Shown piece by piece: positions 55,931 through 63,411 of a stretch of DNA of 64,000 bases; positions within the stretch are counted from its first letter, which is position 1, and each line of letters begins with the position of its first letter. This stretch comes from Pseudomonas arsenicoxydans (GTDB lineage: Bacteria; Pseudomonadota; Gammaproteobacteria; Pseudomonadales; Pseudomonadaceae). The notes under the pieces were generated by a model. The model made no database searches, had not been told where the DNA came from, and saw only the letters and a program-made list of their open reading frames with translations. Both the position numbers and the translations under genes were made by a program. The stretch covers positions 186,001 to 250,000 of the forward strand of contig NZ_RCZE01000004.1 in NCBI RefSeq assembly GCF_006438915.1. Direction: 5' to 3'.

Positions 55931-57274
55931 TCAGGCCTGGGCGGCTAAAACACGCCGCTCCCAAGGGGTAATTTCATCAAAGAAACTGGTCAGCTCCATG
56001 GACTTCGAAGCGACGTAGCCTTCGATGAACTCGGTGCCAAACAGTTCCTTCGCCAATTGGCTACGTTTCAGACGCTCAAGAGCCGCATGCAAGGTACACG
56101 GCAACGAAAGATTATCCGGCACTTCAAATTCGCCCTGGATTGCCTCGCTAGGCTCCAGTTCGTTCTCAATGCCATGCAACCCGGCGGCAAGGCTGGCGGC
56201 GATGGCCAGGTATGGATTGGCGTCGGCCCCCGGCAAACGATTTTCGACCCGACGAGCGACCGGCGAACTGGCCGGAATGCGCAACCCGGCGGCACGGTTG
56301 TCGTGGGACCAGCAGGCATTATTCGGCGACGCATAGGGATGGCACAAGCGCTGGTACGAGTTCACGTTCGGTGCGAACAGCGCCGTGAAGTCCGCCATGC
56401 CGGCCTGCTGACCACCGATGAAGTGACGGAAGGTGGCGGTTGGCTGACCCGCCTCGTCGCTGAACACGTTTCGCCCGGTGTTGATGTCGACGATGCTTTG
56501 GTGAATGTGCATCGAACTGCCCGGCGTGTGCGCCAGCGGCTTGGCCATGCAGACCACGGTCAGACCATGCTTGAGCGCGACTTCCTTGAGCAGATGCTTG
56601 AACAGCAACGTCTGGTCGGCCAGCAGCAAAGGATCACCGTGCAGCAAGTTGATCTCGAACTGGCTGACACCCATTTCATGCATGAAGGTGTCGCGTGGCA
56701 GGCCCAGCGCCGCCATGCATTCATAGACTTCGGTGAAGAACGGCCGCAAGCCGTTATTGGAACTGACACTGAACGCCGACTGACCGTCCTCGCGTCGACC
56801 GTCCACGCCCAGCGGCGGCTGGAACGGTTGAGTCGGATCAGGGTTGGGCGCGAACACGAAGAACTCAAGCTCGGTCGCCACCACCGGCGCCAGGCCGCGA
56901 GCTGCATAACGCGCGATCACTGACTTGAGTTGACCGCGGGTCGACAGACTCGAGGGTTCACCGCTCAATTCGTCCGCATCGCAAATGGCCAGTGCCCGAG
57001 GCTGCTGGCTCCAGGGCAAACGATAGATATGCGCAGGGTCCGGCACCAACGCGAGGTCGCCGTCATCGCTGCCGTAAAAACGCGCGGGCGGATACCCACC
57101 CATGATGCATTGCAGCAGCACACCCCGCGCCAACTGCAACCGACGTCCTTCGAGGAAACCCTCGGCCGTCATGACTTTGCCCCGGGGAACTCCATTCAAG
57201 TCCGGCGTAACACATTCAATCTCATCAATGCCCGTCAATCGCTGTGCGAGTGAACGATGGCCATCGGTTGTCAT
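55931..57274 (-). CDS. glutamine synthetase-like enzyme (gamma-glutamylpolyamine synthetase type)
   Basis: 447 residues of the glutamine synthetase superfamily: N-terminal beta-grasp (~20-110, IECVTPDLNGVPRGKVM) and catalytic barrel with ATELEFFVF, HEMGVSQFEINL, GSSMHIHQS and RVENRLPGADANPYLA (metal and ATP ligands present). It resembles PuuA/PauA enzymes that join glutamate to polyamines rather than ammonia-assimilating GlnA. The start at 57274 (MTTDGHRSLAQRL) is chosen by domain position. No other polyamine genes are adjacent. Confidence 0.88.
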   Translation of the reverse strand: MTTDGHRSLAQRLTGIDEIECVTPDLNGVPRGKVMTAEGFLEGRRLQLARGVLLQCIMGGYPPARFYGSDDGDLALVPDPAHIYRLPWSQQPRALAICDADELSGEPSSLSTRGQLKSVIARYAARGLAPVVATELEFFVFAPNPDPTQPFQPPLGVDGRREDGQSAFSVSSNNGLRPFFTEVYECMAALGLPRDTFMHEMGVSQFEINLLHGDPLLLADQTLLFKHLLKEVALKHGLTVVCMAKPLAHTPGSSMHIHQSIVDINTGRNVFSDEAGQPTATFRHFIGGQQAGMADFTALFAPNVNSYQRLCHPYASPNNACWSHDNRAAGLRIPASSPVARRVENRLPGADANPYLAIAASLAAGLHGIENELEPSEAIQGEFEVPDNLSLPCTLHAALERLKRSQLAKELFGTEFIEGYVASKSMELTSFFDEITPWERRVLAAQA

Positions 57275-57371
57275 GACGCAATCCTTTGTTGTGCGAGCCG
57301 CGAACGGCGACCCGTACAAAATAGGCTTCGCCTGTTCAGAATTTCAAGCAGTGCCACACAATAAAGAAGGC

Positions 57372-58064
57372 TCAGGGCAGATAAAGACTGAACACACCGC
57401 CGCCCAACGGGCCGCCATTGCTCAGCCGGGTGCTGCCGCCGACACCATTGCGCTGATGCAGCGCGGCAATCCGCCCGGCAAAGTACAGGCCCAGGCCGGT
57501 GCTACTGCTGGTGTAATTGATGCCCTGCACATAATCGGCCTGGAACTCGATCATCTCGGCCGGATAGCCGGCGCCATCGTCGTTGATGGTCAGCACCAAT
57601 TGGCCGCCCTCGTCACTGACGCTGATCAGCAGCGACTCGCGCGCGTAACGAATGGCGTTGTTGATGATGTTGCCCAGCACCGAGGCGACCAGCTCGCGGT
57701 CGAAGAAACCCAGCGGGCTCAATGGGTCGACTTCATAGGTCGCGATAATGCCGCGACTGGCGAACACCTCTTGATGGCTGGCCAGTTGCGCTTCGAGAAA
57801 ATCATCCAGGTCATGGTAGGCCGGTTGCAACGGCAACTGATTGACGCCCAGTTTGTACAGGCCCAACAGCTGCACCAGCATGCCATTGAGGTGGGCGAAC
57901 TCATACTCGATGACGCCCTGCTCCGGGCTGTGCTGCTCCGGATCGGGCAAGCGAGTCAGCCAGTGGCTGTGCGCCTGCATCAGCATGGCCAGCGAGTTCT
58001 TCATGTCGTGCACGGTGGAAGCGATCACCGTCGAGAAATCCAATGCCGGGTTGTCTTGGCTCAT
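57372..58064 (-). CDS. soluble sensor histidine kinase
   Basis: 230 residues without membrane segments. The H-box is VHDMKNSLAMLM (His ~18, HDMKN type) and the HATPase domain has NIINNAIRYAR, NDDGAGYPAEM and STGLGLYFA. No sensor domain, so its input must come from a partner, most likely the TPR response regulator whose gene overlaps its start by four bases (ATGA). Confidence 0.87.
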   Translation of the reverse strand: MSQDNPALDFSTVIASTVHDMKNSLAMLMQAHSHWLTRLPDPEQHSPEQGVIEYEFAHLNGMLVQLLGLYKLGVNQLPLQPAYHDLDDFLEAQLASHQEVFASRGIIATYEVDPLSPLGFFDRELVASVLGNIINNAIRYARESLLISVSDEGGQLVLTINDDGAGYPAEMIEFQADYVQGINYTSSSTGLGLYFAGRIAALHQRNGVGGSTRLSNGGPLGGGVFSLYLP

Positions 58065-59665
58065 CCGCCGAACGCCTTGATTTTGAGTTTCTGATAGCGC
58101 GGATAACGCGCGTCCGTGTCGGGCATTAAGCCGACCATTTTCAGGCAGACCCGACATTCATCGATTTCCGCGGATGGCACGCTGGTGTCGGTACCGTGCA
58201 GCAGCGACTGCGCCATGTTCAGGGCAATACTGATGTTTTTCGGCTGCATCGCCAGCGCCTTGCGGAACACCGACCGGGCTTCCACCAGGTTGCCGGTCTT
58301 GTACACCCGCACGCCCTCACGGTTGAGCTCGGCGGCGGCGTTGCTGGAACTGAGGATGGTCGGGTCGTCGGTCAGCTTGGCGATGCCCTTCATCACCACC
58401 GGATCATCACCGTAGATCTCCGCGCAGTTCTTCAGCATCGAGGCACCCGCGCTTGCCTGACCAAGCATTTGCAGCTGCTTGGCCACCAGCAGTGCCGCTT
58501 CGGCACTCATGAATTGCTCCATGCCGTCGAGGCGCATCATCGCTTGCTCGGTGAGCTTCTCGGCCGTTTCGCTGTCGTTGAGCAACAGGCTGGTGGCTTT
58601 CATCAGACGCGCACGAATCTGCAGACCCGGGTCAGACGGGTTCTCCTTGGCCACCAGGCTAAGGGTCGTGTTGATTTCCAGGCGGGTGCGGGTGTCCAGG
58701 CCTTTCTCGCTGCCTTTGCTGATCAGAGCGTGGGCCAGGCCGAGGTTGCTTTCTGCGTCCTTGAAACGCGATTGAGCGCCTTGGGACACCGCCTGGCGAT
58801 ACGCCCTGGAGGCGGTGTCGAAATCTTCGTTAGTCATCGCCAGTTTGCCCAGCAACGCTTGCCGCCGCACGGCCAGCGGCGACAGGCGAATGGCTTCTTC
58901 CAATACTTTCTGCGCACCCTTGGTGTCGCCTTCGACCACCAGCACGTCGGCCATGCCGTCATACAGCGCCGGCATCATCGGAAACACTTTCAGGGCTTTT
59001 TCATAGATGCCCTTGGCCTGGCTGACCTGGCCGCGCTTGAACAGCAGCTGGCCCAACCCGGCAAACGCCCACGGCAACGGCCGATCAGCAATGATGCTGT
59101 CGTAGAGGCGTTCCAGCGCTTCGTTCTGATTCAAGTCGCGCAATGCATCCGCGCGGTAGCGCAGGCACAGCGGCGAATAACGGATGTCCTTCTTGCACAA
59201 CTCGATGCAGGCATTGAGCACTTCCAGCGGCTTGCCACGGTCGAGGGCCTGCAGGATCGGCTTGAGCAGGTTCTTGCGCTGCTCCAGACGCTCCAGGCGC
59301 TGGGCCAGGCCAGAGCGGTTGAATGGCTTGGTCAGGTAGGCATCCGGTTCGTGTTCCAACGCACTGAGCACCATGGCCTGGCTGGTTTCGGCGGTGACCA
59401 TGACGAACACGCTTTCACGGCTGATCAGCTTCTCGATCATCAAGTCTTCGAGCACCTGCTGACCGTTCTTCTTGCCGTCGCCGAGGTGGAAATCCTGCAG
59501 GATAAAATCGTAGGCCTTCTGCGAACACATGCGCAGCGCCTGCTCGCCAGAATCTGCGGTATCCACGTCCTTGACGCCCAGCTCACGCAGCATGGACCTG
59601 ACGGAACTGCGGAAATCCGAGAAATCATCGACGATCAGAAAACTCTTTTGGTGATACGACAGCAT
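58061..59665 (-). CDS. response regulator with TPR repeats
   Basis: 534 residues. N-terminal receiver (~5-125) with acidic pair VDD (~12-14), acceptor Asp58 in FILQDFHLGDG and Lys in AYLTKPFN. The remaining ~400 residues are helical tetratricopeptide repeats (PWAFAGLGQLLFKRGQVSQA; IYEKALKVFPMMPALYDGMA). No DNA-binding or enzyme domain, so output is probably by protein contact. The ATG at 59665 (MLSYHQKSFLIVDD) puts the receiver first. Coupled to the soluble kinase gene. Confidence 0.9.
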   Translation of the reverse strand: MLSYHQKSFLIVDDFSDFRSSVRSMLRELGVKDVDTADSGEQALRMCSQKAYDFILQDFHLGDGKKNGQQVLEDLMIEKLISRESVFVMVTAETSQAMVLSALEHEPDAYLTKPFNRSGLAQRLERLEQRKNLLKPILQALDRGKPLEVLNACIELCKKDIRYSPLCLRYRADALRDLNQNEALERLYDSIIADRPLPWAFAGLGQLLFKRGQVSQAKGIYEKALKVFPMMPALYDGMADVLVVEGDTKGAQKVLEEAIRLSPLAVRRQALLGKLAMTNEDFDTASRAYRQAVSQGAQSRFKDAESNLGLAHALISKGSEKGLDTRTRLEINTTLSLVAKENPSDPGLQIRARLMKATSLLLNDSETAEKLTEQAMMRLDGMEQFMSAEAALLVAKQLQMLGQASAGASMLKNCAEIYGDDPVVMKGIAKLTDDPTILSSSNAAAELNREGVRVYKTGNLVEARSVFRKALAMQPKNISIALNMAQSLLHGTDTSVPSAEIDECRVCLKMVGLMPDTDARYPRYQKLKIKAFGG

Positions 59666-59830
59666 CGAAGATTTCCAGGCAATGTTAAGAAGGAGAGCAT
59701 GACCGTTCGGGTTATCGGCCAAGAGTGCCGTTAGCTTGAGACGGAGTGACTCTCAAGCGATGGCTAAATATTTGAAGGGGTTGTTTAAATAAGCGGCGCA
59801 CCAACGACTGTTAACTGACTCGTACTTTAT

Positions 59831-61168
59831 TTAGCGCAGCAGATGCACCGCAAGGCCGACGACAGCACAGCCCATCAGCACCTGAATGACGCCCCGCTTG
59901 AAGCCGAACAAGGCGATGGCGGCGGCTATCGCAATCAATGCCGAGGGCCAATCGAGGTGGCTGCTGAATCCCTGTGGCCACAACACGTGATAGCCGAAGA
60001 AACACGCCAGATTGAGAATCACACCCACGACGGCTGCCGTAATTGCAGTCAGTGGCGCAGTGAACTTGAGCTCGTTGTGGGTCGACTCCACCAATGGGCC
60101 GCCCGCGAGGATGAACAGAAACGAGGGCAGGAAGGTAAACCAGGTCACCAGGCAGGCGGCAACGGCTCCCGCCAGAAAAACATGCTCACTGCCGAACACC
60201 TGTGCGACATACGCCCCGACAAAGCTGACGAAGGCCACGACCATGATCAACGGCCCGGGTGTGGTTTCACCGAGCGCCAGGCCATCGATCATCTGCGTCG
60301 GTGTCAGCCAGCCGTAATGGCCGACCGCCCCCTGATAGACATACGGAAGCACGGCGTACGCTCCGCCAAACGTCAGCAATGCTGCCTTGGTGAAGAACCA
60401 ACCCATCTGGGTCAGGGTGCCTTCCCAACCAAAGAGGACAGTCAATATCCCCATTGGCAAGGCCCATAGCGCGGCGCCGATCAATGCGAGCGATACCAGC
60501 TTCAACCAGCTGAATCGGGCATGCGCCGGGGACGGAGTGTCGTCATCGATCAAGGCCGGGCCAAAGGACTTTTTGGCAGCGCCATGGCCACCGGTCCTGA
60601 ACTTCTCGGGCGCCAGGCGCCCGCCGACATAGCCGATCACCGCTGCGCCCAGAACAATCAGCGGGAACGGAATATTGAATGCAAAGATCGCGGTGAATGA
60701 AGCAGCCGCTATCGCCCAAAGCCAATTGTTTTTCAATGCCCGAGAGCCGATTCGATGGGCCGCCTGCACGACAATGGCGGTCACGGCCGGCTTGATGCCG
60801 TAGAAAAGCCCGGCCACCACCGGCACTTCACCGAAGGCGATGTACATCCACGACAACGCGATCAGGATGAATAACGAGGGCAGCACAAACAGCGCGCCGG
60901 CAATCACTCCGCCCCAGGTTCGATGCATCAGCCAGCCAATATAGGTGGCCAACTGCTGCGCTTCTGGCCCGGGGAGCAACATGCAGTAGTTGAGGGCATG
61001 CAGGAATCGGCGCTCGGATATCCAGCGCCGCCGTTCGACCAGCTCCTGGTGCATGATCGAAATCTGTCCCGCAGGACCGCCGAAACTGATGAAGCCGAGC
61101 TTCAACCAGAACCAGAACGCCTCACGAAGACTGATTGCGCCAGGCCTGGACAGCTCTTCTTCAACCAT
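59831..61168 (-). CDS. chrA: chromate transporter ChrA
   Basis: 445-residue inner-membrane CHR-family protein with two homologous halves, each with its motif: FGGPAGQISIMHQELVE / LPGPEAQQLATYIGW in the first, TFGGAYAVLPYV / GETTPGPLIMVVAFVSFVG in the second. ChrA exports chromate by proton exchange. A polar linker (~190-215) joins the halves. No chrB regulator is adjacent. The substrate is assigned by family only. Confidence 0.9.
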   Translation of the reverse strand: MVEEELSRPGAISLREAFWFWLKLGFISFGGPAGQISIMHQELVERRRWISERRFLHALNYCMLLPGPEAQQLATYIGWLMHRTWGGVIAGALFVLPSLFILIALSWMYIAFGEVPVVAGLFYGIKPAVTAIVVQAAHRIGSRALKNNWLWAIAAASFTAIFAFNIPFPLIVLGAAVIGYVGGRLAPEKFRTGGHGAAKKSFGPALIDDDTPSPAHARFSWLKLVSLALIGAALWALPMGILTVLFGWEGTLTQMGWFFTKAALLTFGGAYAVLPYVYQGAVGHYGWLTPTQMIDGLALGETTPGPLIMVVAFVSFVGAYVAQVFGSEHVFLAGAVAACLVTWFTFLPSFLFILAGGPLVESTHNELKFTAPLTAITAAVVGVILNLACFFGYHVLWPQGFSSHLDWPSALIAIAAAIALFGFKRGVIQVLMGCAVVGLAVHLLR

Positions 61169-61260
61169 TAGCGCCTAAGCCTCTGGAAACGAATCAGTAG
61201 GGAATGTGCGATGCGGGCACTAACAGAAACGGCGCGTTGTGCAAGGCGCCATGAAATAGA

Positions 61261-61337
61261 TGGTGTCCCAGGGCAGGTTCGAACTGCCAACCTTCCCCTT
61301 AGGAGGGGGATGCTCTATCCAATTGAGCTACTGAGAC
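61261..61337 (-). tRNA. tRNA-Arg (anticodon CCT)
   Basis: 77 nt with encoded CCA. Acceptor GTCTCAG / CTGGGAC pairs with one G-T; D-arm has AGCTCAATTGGATAGAGC; the anticodon loop is CTCCTAA with anticodon CCT; T-arm has GGTTCGAAC-type loop (read GTTCGAACC). It reads AGG codons. It stands alone between chrA and the small-protein genes. Confidence 0.96.
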
Positions 61338-61470
61338 ACATGTCGCCCCGCAAGAATACGGCGCGATGGACGGCGTGCATGTTAACGGGCAGGCCTGGAT
61401 TTGTCATGTCGTCCGTTCGGCTTTTTAAGTGTAGGCAGACGCCCCGCCGGACTGTGGCTTTGTTTACCGT

Positions 61471-61510
61471 GCAAATTGCATCCTCTCAAAATGCGTGCAT
61501 TGCAATTTGC
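61471..61510. promoter_or_regulatory. perfect inverted repeat upstream of small-protein genes
   Basis: GCAAATTGCA (61471-61480) and TGCAATTTGC (61501-61510): ten-base arms, 20-base spacer, centres 30 bp apart. The right arm extends as ATTGCAATTTGCAAT. It lies ~120 bp before the 76-residue gene. Repeats in phase suggest a dimer-pair operator; no regulator is known to me. Confidence 0.4.
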
Positions 61511-61627
61511 AATACAGGTGCCTCTCAAGGATAAGTTAATTCGTTGTTTTTAAAGGATTTAATAGCCGCTAAACTGTTGGCACGCGGGCTGCTTCAGCCG
61601 TTCTCAGGAACAACAGAGGTGAGCCTC

Positions 61628-61858
61628 ATGAACCGCGCCCTTTTACTCTCGAATGCGCTCGCCCTGGCAGTCCTGGCGGGTTTTCATTTTGCCCCCGAGA
61701 ACAGCGCGGTGCAGGTTGCTCAACGCATGCCGCACTACCTGCAACTGCAAAAAGCCCCGCAATTGGCGGTGATGAGCGATCAGCGCGGGGTTATTCGCCA
61801 GGATGTGAGCCAGGTAGTTGAATCGGTGTCGCAGCCTTCCGAACGCTTTGTATTTTGA
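61628..61858 (+). CDS. small exported or membrane-anchored protein
   Basis: 76 residues: one hydrophobic N-terminal segment (ALLLSNALALAVLAGFHFAP), then a ~50-residue polar part (VAQRMPHYLQLQKAPQLAVM; ending SERFVF). No family recognised. AGAGGTGAG precedes the ATG at 61628. It is followed 22 bp later by another small membrane protein with its own ribosome-binding site. Confidence 0.7.
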   Translation: MNRALLLSNALALAVLAGFHFAPENSAVQVAQRMPHYLQLQKAPQLAVMSDQRGVIRQDVSQVVESVSQPSERFVF

Positions 61859-61880
61859 ATCCCCCTAACAGGAGCACAGC

Positions 61881-62060
61881 ATGTCCAAATCAGCCGCAGG
61901 ATGTTTGATCCTCGCCTTACTGAGCGGCATTCTTCATTTGGCTTTGGTTCAGGAGGCGGCTATCACCCTGCCGCTGATTGCCTGCGGCGTTTTTGCCGGG
62001 TTGTTTGTGTTGGCGCTGATTGCCGGGCGAAAAATCAAGTTTGATCCGGTGCTGCGTTAA
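61881..62060 (+). CDS. 59-residue membrane protein
   Basis: Two hydrophobic segments (AAGCLILALLSGILHLALV and LPLIACGVFAGLFVLALIAG) and a basic end (RKIKFDPVLR), so a small inner-membrane hairpin protein. AGGAG lies eight bases upstream of the ATG. No family recognised. Its last 26 bases overlap the 3' end of the convergent phnN. Probably cotranscribed with the 76-residue gene. Confidence 0.65.
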   Translation: MSKSAAGCLILALLSGILHLALVQEAAITLPLIACGVFAGLFVLALIAGRKIKFDPVLR

Positions 62061-62595
62061 GTTTAAGTAGATCGAGTAGATGGGCAACGGTCACGGCGAG
62101 TTCGCCAGAATTATCGAGTCGATGGACTGGTTCATTGTCAGCCCTGAACTGTGCATTGCGGCCTAGCCTGTCTTCAATTTCCGCCAGACTCTCCCGACCA
62201 CGCCGCACAAGACGTTCGCGCAACACTTCATCCTTGACGGTCAACAGTACTGGCACCAGATCCGGATAACGCTGTAGCGCCTCGGCAAGATGACCGCGAG
62301 AACCGTTAACCAATACATGCCGGCCATCCTTGAGCCACTGATCGATCTGAATCGGAATCCCATAATCCAGGCCATTGGCGTGCCACGACAGCGCGAAGTC
62401 ACCCGCATCTTTTAGATGCAGGAATTCGTCGCGGGAGACGCCGACAGCATCCTCTCCCACAGACTCGGCCGAACGCGTGATGACCCGCCGCACCACTTCA
62501 CAATTCATCAACTGCAAAGGTTTTCGAGCCGCTTCAATGAGACTGTCTTTGCCGGATCCGGAAGGCCCCATCAGATAAATCAGCCTGCCATCCAT
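62035..62595 (-). CDS. phnN: ribose 1,5-bisphosphokinase PhnN
   Basis: 186-residue guanylate-kinase-fold enzyme that phosphorylates ribose 1,5-bisphosphate to PRPP, a late step of phosphonate use. P-loop GPSGSGKDSLIEAAR (10-24); also LSWHANGLDYGIP and VNGSRGHLAEAL, as in PhnN. No other C-P lyase (phn) genes accompany it, although amrZ is close; in P. aeruginosa the phn operon lies next to amrZ as I recall. Confidence 0.88.
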   Translation of the reverse strand: MDGRLIYLMGPSGSGKDSLIEAARKPLQLMNCEVVRRVITRSAESVGEDAVGVSRDEFLHLKDAGDFALSWHANGLDYGIPIQIDQWLKDGRHVLVNGSRGHLAEALQRYPDLVPVLLTVKDEVLRERLVRRGRESLAEIEDRLGRNAQFRADNEPVHRLDNSGELAVTVAHLLDLLKLNAAPDQT

Positions 62596-62981
62596 CTTGA
62601 ATTGCCCCCTACTGCGCGCCCGCCCCTAGTAAATCGGCCATTTGCCACTATCCTGTACCAGACAAGGATCAAGGATCGAATCCGCGTAGCATGCACCTTC
62701 AGGCGTCGTCAGACATCACTTGTGGGAGCAGAGGACGCGGTTAGCAATGTGACACTGGGCAAACTTTTCCAACCAGTCCACATTTCTGACAAGGGGTGCT
62801 GGCATTAAGCCTTTACCCGGCTCAATATTTGTCACAGAATTGACGCCAATGATATGGCTTCCTTGAGGCATGATGCGGGCCTCTTTCAATTCAGGTTGAA
62901 CATTTGGCCATTAAGCTTGTCCTACCAGACATCCTGCGGCCAATCCCGAGAACCGCTCCCCTGAACTTACCGGTTAAATAT
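62596..62981. other. 386-bp gap between phnN and amrZ
   Basis: Divergent promoter region without a credible gene. It holds a REP fragment (CTTGTGGGAGCAGAGG, ~62719-62734) and two similar motifs, TGGCATTAAGCC (62800-62811) and TGGCCATTAAGC (62905-62916). The first resembles AmrZ sites (TGGC-N4-CGCC), so autorepression of amrZ is possible. Confidence 0.35.
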
Positions 62982-63308
62982 ATGCGCCCATTGAAACAGG
63001 CAATTTATTCCAGCCGTACGGCTGACAAGTTCGTCGTACGTCTGCCAGACGGAATGCGTGAACGCATTGCCGAGGTGGCTCGCAATCATCATCGCAGCAT
63101 GAACTCCGAAATCATTGCACGCCTTGAGCAGAGTCTTATTCAGGAAGGTGCACTGGGCGAAGAGTTGAGCATGCGCCTGGACAGCCCGGAGCTGTCATTG
63201 CACGAACGCGAATTACTGCAACGTTTCCGTCAACTGTCCCACCGCCAGCAAAACGCCCTTGTTTCGCTGATCGCCCATGACGCTGAAATGGCCGCAGACG
63301 CGTCCTGA
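62982..63308 (+). CDS. amrZ: ribbon-helix-helix regulator AmrZ
   Basis: 108-residue regulator that in pseudomonads represses flagellar genes and controls alginate, exopolysaccharide and c-di-GMP enzymes. The ribbon-helix-helix fold is plain: [20 protein letters not shown] and [17 protein letters not shown], with the flexible N-terminus [14 protein letters not shown]. The C-terminal tetramerisation helix ([20 protein letters not shown]) matches. The ATG at 62982 is typical, though no good ribosome-binding site is seen. Confidence 0.95.
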   Translation: MRPLKQAIYSSRTADKFVVRLPDGMRERIAEVARNHHRSMNSEIIARLEQSLIQEGALGEELSMRLDSPELSLHERELLQRFRQLSHRQQNALVSLIAHDAEMAADAS

Positions 63309-63324
63309 TTCACCCCGAAAGTTC

Positions 63325-63352
63325 AAGCCAGCATAATCGCTGGCTTTTTTTT
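63325..63352 (+). terminator. rho-independent terminator of amrZ
   Basis: AAGCCAGC-ATAATC-GCTGGCTT followed by eight T residues (counting the stem end); 17 bp after the stop. Confidence 0.92.
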
Positions 63353-63363
63353 GCCTGAAATTC

Positions 63364-63396
63364 GGTCAAAAAAAACCCGCCAATTGGGCGGGCTTC
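63364..63396 (-). terminator. rho-independent terminator of mgtE
   Basis: On the minus strand AGCCCGCCCAATTGGCGGGT followed by seven T residues; ~15 bp after the mgtE stop. Confidence 0.9.
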
Positions 63397-63411
63397 TAAA
63401 AGCAGGTCAAG

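Noticed and set aside
58196..59734. Open frame of 512 codons opposite the TPR regulator
   Set aside because: Low-complexity His/Gln/Arg translation typical of antisense frames; the minus-strand gene has receiver and TPR features.
61261..61337. tRNA-Arg as an integration (att) site of a genomic island
   Set aside because: No integrase gene and no second copy of the tRNA 3' end is seen on either side. chrA has ordinary codon use for the window.
62963..62985. GAACTT upstream of amrZ as an AlgU (sigma-22) -35 element
   Set aside because: The matching -10 position would fall inside or after the amrZ start codon, and no TCTGA-like sequence is there.
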